The notes under the pieces: generated by a model
The model's database searches: none
What the model was told of the DNA's origin: nothing
What the model saw: the letters and a program-made list of their open reading frames with translations, nothing else
In this document: positions 24,029-35,963 of the stretch, one piece after another
Layout of the letters: every line of letters begins with the position of its first letter
How positions within the stretch are numbered: the stretch's first letter is position 1
Position numbers and translations under genes: made by a program
From: Cotesia glomerata
Taxonomy: Eukaryota > Arthropoda > Insecta > Hymenoptera > Braconidae
Direction: 5' to 3'
Length of the DNA stretch: 64,000 bases
NCBI RefSeq assembly: GCF_020080835.1
Contig: NC_058166.1
Location: 2,356,001-2,420,000 of the forward strand

Positions 24029-24788
24029 ATAAATTTGACTTTGATTTTTTAGAATTGGAGACATTTTTTATTATTAAAATTAATCTCCTACTTTTCGGTA
24101 ACTATTTTTATTATTATTTATTCTTGGTTCAAGAATAATTTTTTTGGTTAAGAATTAATTTTTTTGACTCAAGAAAATGATTTTCTTCCAAATTTTTAGT
24201 TTAAAAATATTTTTCTGAATCAAGTTTTTTATTACATGGTAAGAAAATTAAAAGAATTTTTACTATTTTACTATCGTAATTTTTATTAATTAGAATAGTA
24301 ACGGTAGACTATACTTGTCATTTAAAAATTTTTACGATCTACTACCGTAAATTCTATTCAACAAATAATACTAGCAAGAGCCTTAAAAATACCAATACTG
24401 TAGAGCTAATTATACAAGACGTATTAGTGAACTTTACAATTCAACTATCGTAAAAATGGACAGTCGGTTTTTTTAAAAGAAATTTTAGGGAGGGAGAAGG
24501 ATAGGAGGTTGGACTCGTTGGTAATTTTGCAGTAACCGAAAAAACAAATCGGAATTTTCGACCGGGAATCGAACCCAGAACTCTTAGTCAGTAGCCAGAG
24601 ACTCTCCCGCTACGCTATCTGAGGTAAACTACTACGAATGTCCTTCAGCACTTACATAAACTCTGTCTAGCGCTGTGCACGGCCAACACACACTTATTGA
24701 GAAATATTCCAATTCAACTATCGTAAAATTTGTAACTTCTGTTGGAAAGATACAGATGCAGCACTGGAAATTTTATCATATTATTTTT
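24029..24788 (-). mobile_element. TIR element with tRNA-like module, copy 2
   Basis: Colinear with 41408-42180. The tRNA-like module is on the minus strand, with B-box complement GGAATCGAACC at 24565-24575. It lies less than 200 bp after the gene. Confidence 0.6.
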
Positions 24789-25450
24789 ACTGAGTAGGGA
24801 TGGACTGGAGGTCAACCTTATCGATTTGAATGACAATCACTCAGAGAATAGAAACAAATGCTGACCAAATAAATGAAACAATAAAAGCACCTTTAAGTGT
24901 TTGTTTGTCGTGAAAGAAGGCAAATGTTTGGATTAAAAGGCGGGTATTTTGAGATGAACCGGACCGGATATTGCTCTTAAGACTAGGAGGGTATTAAGCC
25001 CCTTGCTGGCCTTATATCCTCGTGACTAGACAAACAAATAGCAATCTTGTGTAGTGTATGTGTAAAAGGACAAATCGTTAGCGATAAATTAACCGACGGT
25101 GTCGGTGTCGCTGTCGTCTCACCCGAGTAAGAAACACAAGTTACCCGCCAAGACATTTTGTGATCGAAGATAAACCAGTAGATGCCTTTGCTTGTATACA
25201 TACTGAGCTGTATGGAGCCAACGCCGGGTACTGGGACTTGCTGCTGGGGACAATGCATGTAAGACGGATGTTTAAACACTGGGAACTATTGTCGAGGTAT
25301 TTAACGGGCGATATCAAGAAGAACGGGAGCAAACAACCGAACCGACTATTTGTTCTATAAGGGAGTCAGATATCTTGATAAAGGACTGACGTTCAACTTA
25401 TCTGATAAATCATATGCTTTTTTGTTAAATATTTGCTCACCATTTTTTTA
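24789..25450. other. GC-richer island, no gene recognised
   Basis: 25000-25330 is clearly less AT-rich than its surroundings. It has overlapping frames of about 60-98 codons on both strands, none with a splice or start context, signal peptide or motif I know. It could be an exon of an unrecognised gene, a conserved noncoding segment or an old repeat. Confidence 0.35.
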
Positions 25451-25598
25451 TTGTGGAATTTACTCTATTGACTTGGACAAATCATATGTTATGATAAAGT
25501 CTGGGTTATAAGGTATTTATATGTTAGAACAATACAGTTTTGTTACAATAGAATCTTTTAGTTAAATTAAATGTTTAAGTTTAATAAACAAATCGATT

Positions 25599-26570
25599 AA
25601 GGTAAAAGCCCCAATTATTGACGCTATAAAAGACAAAGTTATGATTTCATTTTTTTTAAGCAATCAAATATAAATATCGATGAATTTTGTTTGTGGTAAT
25701 GTCTTCAGTAATGTTTTAACTAATCAATTTCTTTTTTTAAAATAATAATCAGTGATATTTACTAATTAATTTTAAATAATTAAATATATGATCTGGATAC
25801 ACCAATTATTGACGGGTTAAAAAACTGATTGATCTAATTATTGACGTACCGTTACCCCAATTATTGACGCCCCTACTGCACATGCGTCGAATCATTTGGT
25901 TATATTGTTATTTATCAAAAACGATATAAAGTAATCAATATTATTAAAGTTAATTAATAATAATTTCTATGAATGAATAATTATTATGAAAAATATAACA
26001 ATTTATTTAAAAACTTATTTAACACTAAAACACGCCGAGTTATTTGACAGTTAAAAGCCTTGAATATAATCGCGTATATAACGTATTTTATACTTAAAAA
26101 AAAAGGCGTCATAGCGCTGTCGACTGGCTGTCAATATGGGATTCACCATAAAAATTATGAACTAGTTATTGACTCACATTATTTAAATATCATAAAGCAT
26201 ACAATTAATTTCGATTATTTAATTTTATAAATATTTCATATATTGTTAATTAAAAAAAAAAATAGATCATATAATTACATGAAAAAATTAATTTAAACTC
26301 GGCAGTTAAAAAAAATGCTTTTCTAACCAAAGTTGTTAAGAAAATAGACGCTCGTAAGCTGATTTGATGAACTGGTGCTAACTTTATTTTTTTTTAATAA
26401 TTAATATTTAATATTTTGAACTGAATGTGATTTTTGTCAATTTTTTAATTAATTAGAATTTAATAAAAATTTATTTTATCGTTATTCTTATTACAGATAA
26501 TTTAATATATTTAAAAATAATTTAGGGTGTCAATATTTAGACCCCCGTCAATAATTGGGGCTTTTACCTT
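25599..26570. mobile_element. TIR element, AAGGTAAAAGCCCC ends
   Basis: Ends are a near-perfect 25-bp inverted pair (AAGGTAAAAGCCCCAATTAT at 25599). Subterminal AATTATTGACG words repeat. It is inserted into a copy of the TAACAAA-rich repeat also seen at 31500-31650. A relative with AAGGTAAAAGACCC ends lies at 37799-38016. Confidence 0.75.
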
Positions 26571-27205
26571 AGTTGAATTAGTTACCGACATAAGGCGAGA
26601 TTAAATAATAGTTTACAGAAAAAGTAAAAAATAAGCTTTTGGGGCATTCCATGCGAAATGAGAAAATGACTAAAATTCTAAAATTTCTCTAATTCATTCT
26701 AATTTAGTCCTAATTTATTATTAAAAGTCTATATTTTACGAATTTGTAAAAAAAAATTTTTTTTTAATCAATAAAAAAATCGATTTTTCCCTCCTAGTAA
26801 CTTTTTAACCGTACTAACTTGTATCCGGGTGAAATGTTTTAATAGTTTTAAAAACAAATTTATTTTATGTTTGTTATTAACTAACATATTTATTATTATA
26901 GTTTTAAGAAAAAATTTTTTTATGTTCGTTATCAATTAACACCTAAGTTTATCAAGATCGTGTTGTCAGCATGCTGAATCCTTTATTTCTGTTTTTTTTT
27001 AATTAGTTTTTTTTAATTATCCTAAATAATTTATAGTTAAATATATAAACAATAATGTTTCTAAGGTTGAAATAATATAAAAGTCTTTTTAATAAACAAC
27101 TTCATGTACACATTTTGTACTTGTCCTACCAGTCACAAATGCCTGTTTCACCAGTCACAATAAAAAAAAATTAGGAAAACGGTTGACTCTGAAGGCCATC
27201 CCTGC

Positions 27206-27856
27206 AACTTCCCGCTAATTCCATACTTAGGCGCTTAAAATTGCACCAATGACGTTTTTGAGCTCTTCGAGCTTAAAAATACAATTTATGGGTTATTTTG
27301 AGCTCTCCGAGTTCAAAGAGATTGCTTTCGTATGCTTTTGAGCTCTTCGAGCTCAAAAGTCTGATGGAGATTTGATAAGACACTATTTTTTGAATTTTTA
27401 AACCGCAATAACTTTTGAATGAATAAACCGATTTTCACGGAGTTGGCAGCATTCGACGCAGTTTCCAAGCCTCACAAAAAATCTCAAATTTTGAATTTAT
27501 CGCGCTAGGAATTTCGGAGTTATTCCGAAAAAACACTTTTTTCGGTTTTCTTTCGTTCACGATATCTCTCGAACGAGTCAACCGATTTTGACCGGACTGG
27601 TGGCGATCGACGTGGTTTTTTGAGGTTAAGAGTTGATTAGTTTTTGGAATTGAATCATCAAGCCGTTTAAAAGTTATTCCAAAAAAACCACATTTGAAAA
27701 AAATTTTTTTTTCAGTTTTTTAAAGATTTCTCAAAATCTATTGATCTGAATCGGTCCAAATAGTTTTCAAAATCTAAGTTTGGTCAAGCCCTTTCGAATG
27801 GCACCAACCACGATGAAATCGGTCAAGCCGTTCAAAAGTTATAAGCAGTTCACATA

Positions 27857-27912
<56 letters not shown>

Positions 27913-28065
27913 TACAGACACCGTGACAACCTCGCGGGGATATTCAGGGAAGCTTCCTAGGACCTTCAAACGTCGAGAGTTGATGAAAACTCGATTTTTG
28001 CAAAACGGGGTGAAAACAATAACTTCCCGATTTTTGAAAATCTTCGATTTTCTTAGCGGGAAGTT
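27206..28065. mobile_element. Nested TIR element, AACTTCCCGCTAA ends
   Basis: 13-bp perfect inverted ends. The interior has repeated GAGCTCTTCGAGCTC palindromes (27260-27350) and a CA microsatellite at 27863-27907. Fragments of the same end occur at 34727-34746 and 44575-44680, there after TTAA. Confidence 0.7.
27863..27907. repeat. CA microsatellite
   Basis: Pure CA dinucleotide run of about 45 bp. Confidence 0.95.
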
Positions 28066-28494
28066 AAAAATTTTTTAATTGTTTCTACGTAAGTAATCAG
28101 TCTAATTCTTCATAGTATTGAATGTTTGTAGGATAAATTTTGTATTGAGAGGGAAATATTTTTTAAAAGTTTAGTGGTCGAACTGAAATTCGACTTTAAG
28201 TATACCACGGTAAGAGAGGATTTTTCGATGTCCCACAAGTCGCACTCAGTTAAATGATAATTACAAGAAACTTAAAAAGTAATTGAAGCTTTTGACAAAG
28301 GGATGTTGCTAATTAGATATTCTTCTATATTATAAGATAAATTTTGCTGCAGTATAAGTTTCAGTCACATAATTATAGCTTATAATTGATGGAATTCCAG
28401 AGTCAAATATCCCACCAGTCACTATGGAATGCCCCTTTTATAGAAAACAAACCAAAAAAATAGAAAATGAATTTGAATTAATAATAGTGTAAAA

Positions 28495-28700
28495 ATTTTT
28501 AAAAAATATAAATTAATAATAGTGTAAATAAGAAAAAAATGTATTTTATTGTAAAAAAAGCGTGGGTTGTATGGTGTCAATAATTATAAATATTTTATTG
28601 ACAGATATGAATAGAAAGATTATCCTTTCGATAATATCTTAAAAATCACCCAACGCTTTTTTTAAAATAAAATACATTTTTTTCTTATTTCTACTATTAT
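28495..28700. mobile_element. Palindromic MITE, second copy
   Basis: Same arms as 7160-7360 (AATAATAGTGTAAATAAG), with the same short interior. Confidence 0.6.
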
Positions 28701-28710
28701 TAATTTATAT

Positions 28711-29399
28711 AATGAGTGTTTTTTCATGCCGTCTAGGTCAAATAACCAGTAGATGTTGTTTAAGTCAAGTGATCGATACTTCCATCTTCCTTTATTGGTT
28801 GAGAGATATCCTCTCTGTATATAAGTTCGATGGAAATCCATCAAACTTGAATACTAGTAAAGCCTCCTGACATGTTATCAGGGAGATCCAGGTTCGATTC
28901 CTGGCTTGGCAACCAACCCCATTTATTTTTTCAAAAATCTGTCTTTACTCACATTCAAAATAATTTTCTCCCCTCCGGGCGGAAAGCGTCAATTTTCCGC
29001 CCGCTGCGCTAAATGAAAATGCCGCTTTCCGCCTCCGTCAAGGAGAAAAATAGTTTTCTCACCACGGGCAGAAAATAAGAAAGCCTCAGATCACATGTTT
29101 GTCGACCTCGGCTTCGCCTCGGTCAACAATTACATGTAATCTGAGACATTTCTTATTTTCCTGCCCTAGGTAAGAAAAATACTATTCTTTCATTTCTTTC
29201 AATTAATGAACGTCTTTAGTACTCGAATGGATACTACAAGCTTACAGCTTTACTAGTATTCAAGTTTGATGGATTTCCATCGAACTTATATACAGAGAGG
29301 ATATCTCTCAACCAATAAGGGAAGATGGAAGAATCCATCTCTTGACTTGAACAACATCTACTAGTTATTTGACCTAGACGGCATGAAAAAACACTCATT
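28711..29399. mobile_element. Foldback element with nested hairpins and a tRNA-like B box
   Basis: Arms of about 150 bp (28711-28860 and 29246-29399) start AATGAGTGTTTTTTCATGCC and are near-perfect complements. Inside are a tRNA-like B box (GGTTCGATTCC, 28891-28901) and GC-rich CCGCCCG blocks. A second inverted repeat at 29068-29165 has a loop that holds CCTCGGCTTCGCCTCGG. Confidence 0.7.
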
Positions 29400-29526
29400 A
29401 TATATATACAATTCGGTCATGAAAACACCTTTAGTAATTATTAATTTATATTTATTGAAATTTTTTACACTGGTCTTAATTCAAATTTATTAAAATTTAT
29501 TTTCCATTTTTTAGTTTAGTTTTCTA

Positions 29527-29767
29527 CACTGATAAAAAATTGACTTGACTCAAGAGCCAAACTCTTGAATCAAGAATTCCACTTTGAAGAAAATGATTTT
29601 TCTTGAGTCAAGAGAATAAATTCTTGACTCAAGAAAATTTTCTTAGACTTTCAAGAATAATTTCTTAGCTCAAGAATTTTTCTCTTGACTCAAGAAAATC
29701 ATTTTCTTCAAAATGGTATTCTTGGTTCAAGAGTTTGGCTCTTGAGTCAAGTCAATTTTTATCAGTG
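29527..29767. mobile_element. Tc1/mariner-type MITE, 241 bp, TA duplication
   Basis: Ends CACTGATAAAAA / TTTTTATCAGTG with TA at 29525-29526 and 29768-29769. The unoccupied site TCTATAAAAG is present in repeat L at 7431-7440. The body is CTTGACTCAAGAA-type inverted words. Confidence 0.85.
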
Positions 29768-29769
29768 TA

Positions 29770-30300
29770 TAAAAGCGTGTTTTTTAGTTTTTTTTTTACA
29801 CTATTATTTATTTTCTACTTTTTAGTTTGGTTTATTTATAAAAGAGTGTTTTTTTAGTTTTTTTTAAACTATTATTTTTATTAGAACAAAATTAATCGGT
29901 AGCTCAATCACCATTCATTACAATAGCGAACAAGGCTCTTTCCTCAAAAATTTTTAATTTAAATTCTTGCTTATTTTGTTGAATTAAAATTTTCTTTGGT
30001 ATTCGAAAATTTGTTAATATTAGATAAATCGGTTAAAGATAATGATTGGAAATTATAATTAACATCAATTCCTGCCTTATCGACTAGATGAAAGTTATAT
30101 AAACTAACAAATCTTATTTCGCAAATTTAATAATGGAATAATCTTATCAGATTAGTGTAGTGTCATCGGTCCGCGATAAGTATACGAAATTTAAATGAAA
30201 TCTGACCGTTTGAAGTGGGTCAAAACCAAGTCTAAAGGAGTCGGTTAAAAACATACAAATAAACATACAGATGAAACTAATAAAAAACGTGTAATTAGTC
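29770..30300 (-). repeat. Repeat L, third copy
   Basis: Continues 29400-29526 across the MITE and ends at AATAAAAAACGTGTAA. No coding capacity. Confidence 0.65.
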
Positions 30301-30583
30301 GGATATTAATTTCAATAGTAAAAATTTTCTTATTTTTCAAAAATTAAACTATTAATATCAAATTTATCTTGTGATTTTTTTGTGCCAAAATTCCACAAAT
30401 TTTTATTTAAAATATTCCAATTTCTACAACTATAATCAATAACAAGTCAATATACAATTTGTTTCATGTTACCTTAACATTTTAATGCGTGAAATTTTCC
30501 ATGCATACTATATCTATAGACAGTCTTCTTAACACACTATTGTGTCATTACATCCTACTCGTTCCAATATTTCAAAAAATTTT

Positions 30584-31151
30584 TTACTTCGTAGAATGTG
30601 CTGGCCGAATGAAGAACTGATACGTGACCGACTTCCTACCTTCGTATCCTTCCAGCCTTTTTGATGTGTCCACTTCCCAGAGCTCAGAATCATCAACAAT
30701 TCCGGTAATTTTTGAAGGATAAGTAAACACAGAAGAAGAGCCTTCAAGATTCTCTAGGTAGAAATATCTAGTCGACCCGTCATTTCCACAAGCATAAATT
30801 TCATCTCGAGCGTTCTGAAAGAAGTTATTAGGAACCCTGATCCTGATGCTGTTCTTCAGGTTGACATCACTGAACTCCCCAACGGGCTTCATAATCCAAG
30901 GCTGCGGTGGCTCAAAGTCGGTATTTAGATCTGCAGGTGATGTGTTGTATTTTATTTCCAGGCTCCAGGTTCTACTAGGCACTGAACCTTCTGCACTTTC
31001 TGGAGCAGAAGTCGGAGGAATCTTGATCACTTTAGCGGACACGCATCCCAGGACTGCGATCTAATGGTAGAAATAATTTATACTTGTTCCGAATAGAAGT
31101 TTCGATAAATTGGAAGATACTTACTATTAGAAGACTTGCTTTCATCATCAT
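30584..31151 (-). CDS. Secreted class 1 protein, twin copy, 167 aa, shortened C-terminus
   Basis: Exon 1 is 31151-31125, a 64-nt intron is 31124-31061, and exon 2 is 31060-30584. The signal peptide and about the first 115 residues are identical to the 23.3 kb protein (one silent base difference seen in about 340 bp of exon 2). After that, 7 residues differ in about 50. A G-to-T change turns the twin's GAA codon into TAA (30586-30584), removing the last 10 residues, and a one-base deletion follows. The frame is otherwise open and splice sites and promoter are kept, so it is probably still expressed. It could be an early pseudogene. Confidence 0.8.
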
Positions 31152-31200
31152 GCTTTCGTGTTTGTTGTCTATAGACTATAGTCGATTGAAGATCTAGTCA

Positions 31201-31361
31201 AACTGACATTGTGTCGAACGGAAGGTGCTTAAATACCATGAGAGACGATGAAGGAGTGGATATTAGAGAATAATCTCGTTGGTTTACATCATGTTTACGC
31301 AGTTAATGATAGCTTCATAAAATACTACAAAGTTGGAGTTATTAGTCATCAACTTACGTCA
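31201..31361 (-). promoter_or_regulatory. Promoter of the 31.1 kb twin gene
   Basis: Minus strand: TGACGTAA at 31361-31354, TATTTAAG at 31235-31228, TCAGTT at 31206-31201, spaced as in the twin. Confidence 0.6.
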
Positions 31362-31565
31362 AACCTTATTTTTCGTGGGTTTTTCGTAGTATTTTATCGA
31401 TTAATTTTTCTTGTAAACAACAGAATCATTATTATTCAATAAAATTTCGTAGAAAAGTATATTAATTAAATTTCAAGAAATTTTCTTTCAAAAACACAAC
31501 ATTAATTTGTTATCATAAAGATAACAAATGATATCTTATGATAACTGTTAGGTTATAAGGTATTT

Positions 31566-32640
31566 ATATGTTAAAACAAAACAGGTTTGTTATACCAGAA
31601 TCTTTTAGTTCAACAAAATATTTTAGTTGAATGAACGAATCGATGTGTTTAAATAACAAGATTGTTATGTCAGGATAACAGCAAATTTTTTTGTGGTTCA
31701 ACATAAACCAGTTAATTGGTATGACAAATGTTGTTGTTGAAATAGCTTAATTATTTTCGACCAACTAATTATTTTGTTAGCTAAATTTTCTCAAAAACAT
31801 TTTTCCAAAACGGAAACTAGATTTTCGAGCTTGAAGTTGTATTTTGAGCTTCAAGAGCTACTAACTTTGCAGTAGAAAAGTTTTTGAGCGTTTTGAACTT
31901 TAATATAACACACGCATAAAACTGATTTTGTTGAAATAACAAAAGACGGGATAACTGAAAAATATGTTCTGGTAACAAATGAGTTTAGTTATAGTAACAA
32001 ATCCATTAATCGCATTAACAAAATGTTTCAAGTTGTACTGACAAACCAGTATGTTAAATGACCAAATCAATTTGTTAACAATATTTTCCTAACGAAATAA
32101 TTTTATTGCAATAACAAAACTAATTTGTTGCTAACATATTTTCCAAATCAGATATCACTGATTATAGCATATTTTTAAATTATGGATTCTTATAAAATTT
32201 AATGTAACATTTAATGTAAATTTATTTGTTATTTTGATAGAATAATTTTGCTGTTTCAACAGAAAAATTTGTAATACCAAATAAATTATTTTGGCGAATC
32301 TACTTAAAGATTTTGCTATAGTAACCAAATTGTTTTGCTGTTATAACAAATCAATAACTTGCTATAACCTAAATTTTGTTATTTTAACATATAATTTGTT
32401 ATCCCTATGTTAACAAATGCATTTGTTACTAGAACATATCTTAGGTTATTTTAACAAAATTTTTTTCTGCGTGCAGAGTTTCAGGGATAGCCTGCAGAGT
32501 TAACCATATCCAGGTTTTTTTAATTGTTACAATAATAAACAAAATTGTAAATTATAACTTTAATGACAATTTTGGAGAAAAGCTTTTCAGAATTTTACAA
32601 CTATTTTTGGCAACAAGATTATTTTGTTATTAGTCAATTC
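31566..32640. repeat. TAACAAA-rich AT region plus repeat
   Basis: Many TAACAAA / TTTGTTA words, some as GTTATAACAAA palindromes. 31505-31650 matches 25450-25598. 32490-32640 is the uninterrupted copy of the repeat at 2876-3190. No gene. Confidence 0.45.
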
Positions 32641-33235
32641 ACTAAAGACTTCTATAAAATAAATCAAATTAATATTCTGACCCAGGTGAGTTCTATCTAC
32701 ACCTGCATCGAAACAGTCTATAAATCTTGAGTGTACACAAGACTAAAATTTGTTCGGACAGGTGTAGGTGGTCCCTCCCCGGGCATCTCCTCTTCTTTTC
32801 GAGTCTTTGATTGAAAAAAGTAACTCATTACTTATACTTGATCCTGTACAGTAGCCGGTAATGGAAATACTAATTTTGCGGAACACGGTGGCTCAACTTG
32901 CGGTATAATATCTTGTATGGATGCTCACTGGAATTATCTGCCCATGATTACCTTGGGAGGATAATTATAGTGTCCATAGTCCAATCGAGATTCTGTTTGT
33001 TATTTTGTTTCTGATTATTATTATTTTTATTTAATATCGGTAGTCTTTGATCGGCATTTATTATTCTGTTCGGAGGAAATTAGTGGGAGGAGTTACTGGC
33101 GCCATATCACGTGTGTAGACAATACTAATTACAGTAGTGGGATAGAAATATTTTTTTTTATCAAAGTGATTCGAAGATATTGATGATATCGTTTCAAAGA
33201 ATCAAAAAGAAAATTTTTTTTTCAATTTTTCAAAA
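32641..33235. other. No gene seen
   Basis: Somewhat GC-richer unique DNA around 32680-33130, with no supported frame. Confidence 0.4.
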
Positions 33236-33620
33236 GTAATGATATCTAAAAGTATTATTTTAAAATTTATAAATGGACAGACCACTAACTATATTATTTT
33301 ACGGTGTTTATGTGGATATTCGAGTGGAAGAAAATAAAATTTTTGAAAAGGCTGAAAGGATTTTGTATGGTGTCTCGTTGATTGACTTTACCACTGACTC
33401 GATCTCAATGAAATTTAAACCACAAATTCTACATAGTAGTAGCTATTGCATCAGCTCCAACCAAATCAAAATTTGGATTTTTACTATTTTTTAAGGACTA
33501 AAAACTGTGAAAAAAAGCCTCATTTTTCAGTTTTTTTTTAAATGTCCGCCAATTCGCTTTTTATCAATAAATATTAATCTCCTTCGCTGGTGCAATAACT
33601 ACTTAAATATTGAAGGCAAA
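33236..33620 (-). repeat. Repeat R1, second copy
   Basis: Reverse complement of 8730-9165. Frames in it are repeat-borne. Confidence 0.6.
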
Positions 33621-33856
33621 TAATTTTGGTTTTTGTGTTTTAGATGAGCCGTTATAAAGTTACCATTCAACCGTTGTTTATTTATATAAAAAATAAAAAA
33701 AAATACATTTAGATATTTTTTGTGTTATTCAAGAGTGTATTTGTTGAGCTGAATAAATTTTATATTGATATTTATAATATTTTCTGTGTAAAGTATCATT
33801 AATGTCAGTTATTTTTCGAAAATAAGCTGAAAGTTGCAGAAATGGTTAGAAGACAG

Positions 33857-34533
33857 AAAAAAAAATTTCTAGACTGGAGAACAAAATTCTTGGCTCAAGA
33901 AAATTTTCGGGTGTCTGAAGGAAGACCGAAGTTGTGTTGGCTGAAGTAAAAATTTTTCTTGAAATTCTATTCTTGGTGAGTCATTTTTTTTTAATTCAGA
34001 TCATAAATACTTGATACAATAAATTTTTATATTTGATCAAGATTTTTAGATACTTTAGGGAAGCAGCGCCACTTACTTCAGCTGAGAAAAAAATTTTCTC
34101 ACCTTGAGATAATTTTTCTCTTGAATATTTGATACCTATTTTATATTATTTTGGCGTGCAATTATACATATTGAATGAAAAAAAATGATGAAATATTATC
34201 TGATCTTCCCATTTGACATGTTAATCAATAAAAATATTAATGAAAATTTACTTCTATCTTTATATTTAATTTTTTGGAGCAAGAGAGAAATTTTCTCAAG
34301 ACAAGAAAATTTACTTCTATCAAGAACTAAATTTTTTGGAGCAAGAAGCTGAATTTTCTCAAAACAACAAGATTTTCTTGACTTAAATAAATTTTTTTCG
34401 ATCAAGATACGTATTTTTGAAAGCAAGAGAATCAATTTTGTTGGAATAAGAGAAATTTCTGTCAAAAAAAAAATTATTTTCCGCTCAAGAAAAATATTTT
34501 CTTGGCTCAAGTGAACTTTTTTTTCTGTGTAGG
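33857..34533 (+). mobile_element. CAAGAA-rich MITE, copy 3
   Basis: Ends ACAGAAAAAAAAATTTC / TTTTTTTTCTGTGTA; colinear with 62412-62960. The frame on its minus strand follows AAGAAAATT repeats and is not a gene. Confidence 0.6.
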
Positions 34534-35275
34534 GTAGTTAAATATTTTGTATATAAATAAAAAATAATCTAAAATTTTTAATCTTTCTTTTACGAGCATT
34601 AAAAATGACCTACTTATTTTTTTTTCGTTTTTTTCCACTGCAATTATTTAATAAATTGATAGCGCTTAATGATAATAGGTAGGAAGTAGCTGAAATATTT
34701 CTTGCAGCATTTTTTTGAAAATTTTCAATTTTCTTAGCGGGAAGTTAAAAATTTTATTTCTTTACAAAAAGATATAAAATAAAAAATTAAAAAATCCAAG
34801 TAACCGATATGGATGTATATGATTTTCGGAAATTAAAAAAAATTTTGTAAATTTAAAAATTAAAAGAAACAATTTTGGAACGTACTTAGTTTGCGTCATT
34901 GTGTACTTCAATTTTTTTTAAAAGTCCTAGGAAATAGATTTTAGGAATTTCATAAAAAGTGAAATTTTTTGTAACCACGCACACTAAATACGTTGTAAAA
35001 ACTACTTGTAAAAACAAGCAGTATAAAAAAAATTTTAATTTTTCACTTAGTTATGGCCCAAAATGGGGTTGACCTTTCATGGAAAAAAGAAAACTTGAAA
35101 AATTACATTATAAATAGTAATAAGTGTCCCGCTGTATTAGAAAATAGAAAAATTACAGTTCGAAATAACATTTTTCTGAATTTAGACTTTGAATTTTGAT
35201 TTTCAGAGCTTTTAATGTAAATATTACATTCTATGTAATTCAATGTAATTCTTATACAATCTGTAATAATTACAA
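34534..35275. other. Repeat fragments, no gene
   Basis: 34727-34746 is one end of the AACTTCCCGC element. 34747-35005 is one foldback arm of the two-hairpin element. The remainder is AT-rich with no supported frame. Confidence 0.45.
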
Positions 35276-35770
35276 TCGGAACAAAAACAGTTTCACTGTA
35301 AAAAAATAGCGCCAAGTCCACGTTCATAAGACTATTAAGAAAAAAAAAAATTTTTTTTTCTTTACAAAAAGATATAAAATAGAAAAATTAAATAATCCAA
35401 GTAACCGATATGATTGTATATGATTTTCGGAAATTAAAAAAAATTTTGTTGTAAATTTAAAAATTAAAAAAAAAATTTTGGAACGTATTTAGTGTGCGTG
35501 GTTGCAAAATAATTTTAATGAAATTCGTAAAATCTATTTACTAGGACTTTAAAAAAATTGAAATACACAATGACGCACACCAAGTACGTTCCAAAATTTT
35601 TTTCTTAATTTTTAAATTTACAACAAAATTTTTTTTAATTTCCGAAAATCATATACAATCATATCGGTTACTTGGATTTTTTAATTTTTCTATTTTATAT
35701 CTTTTTGTAAAGAAAAAAAAAAATTTTTTTTTTCTTAATAGTCTTATGAACGTGGACTTGGCGCGATTTT

Positions 35771-35900
35771 TAGTAGATTTCATAGAAATCTAACTATTGC
35801 ATTTGTCCTCATGACGCAACTTTTGAAAAATTTTGGTGTATTTCAACCTAACTCGATGAGCTGAGTCAGAAAATACATATGGTTCAAAAATTTATATATG

Positions 35901-35963
<63 letters not shown>

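Larger units (their letters stand above)
26641..28435. mobile_element. TIR element, GGGGCATTCCAT ends, with nested element
   Basis: 12-bp ends GGGGCATTCCAT / ATGGAATGCCCC, flanked by TTTT on both sides (26637-26640, 28436-28439). Repeat L sequence resumes across the insertion (GCTTTTATAG in empty copies). It contains a nested TIR element at 27206-28065. Confidence 0.7.
30375..31565. repeat. Inverted gene duplication, right arm
   Basis: Reverse-complement partner of 22850-24015, carrying the minus-strand twin gene. Confidence 0.85.

Noticed and set aside
28850..28912. tRNA gene at the third B box
   Set aside because: Only a B box is clear; no A box or complete cloverleaf, and it lies inside a foldback element.
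34196..34510. 104-codon minus-strand frame
   Set aside because: Follows CAAGAAAATT repeats of a MITE present in four copies whose frames do not agree.
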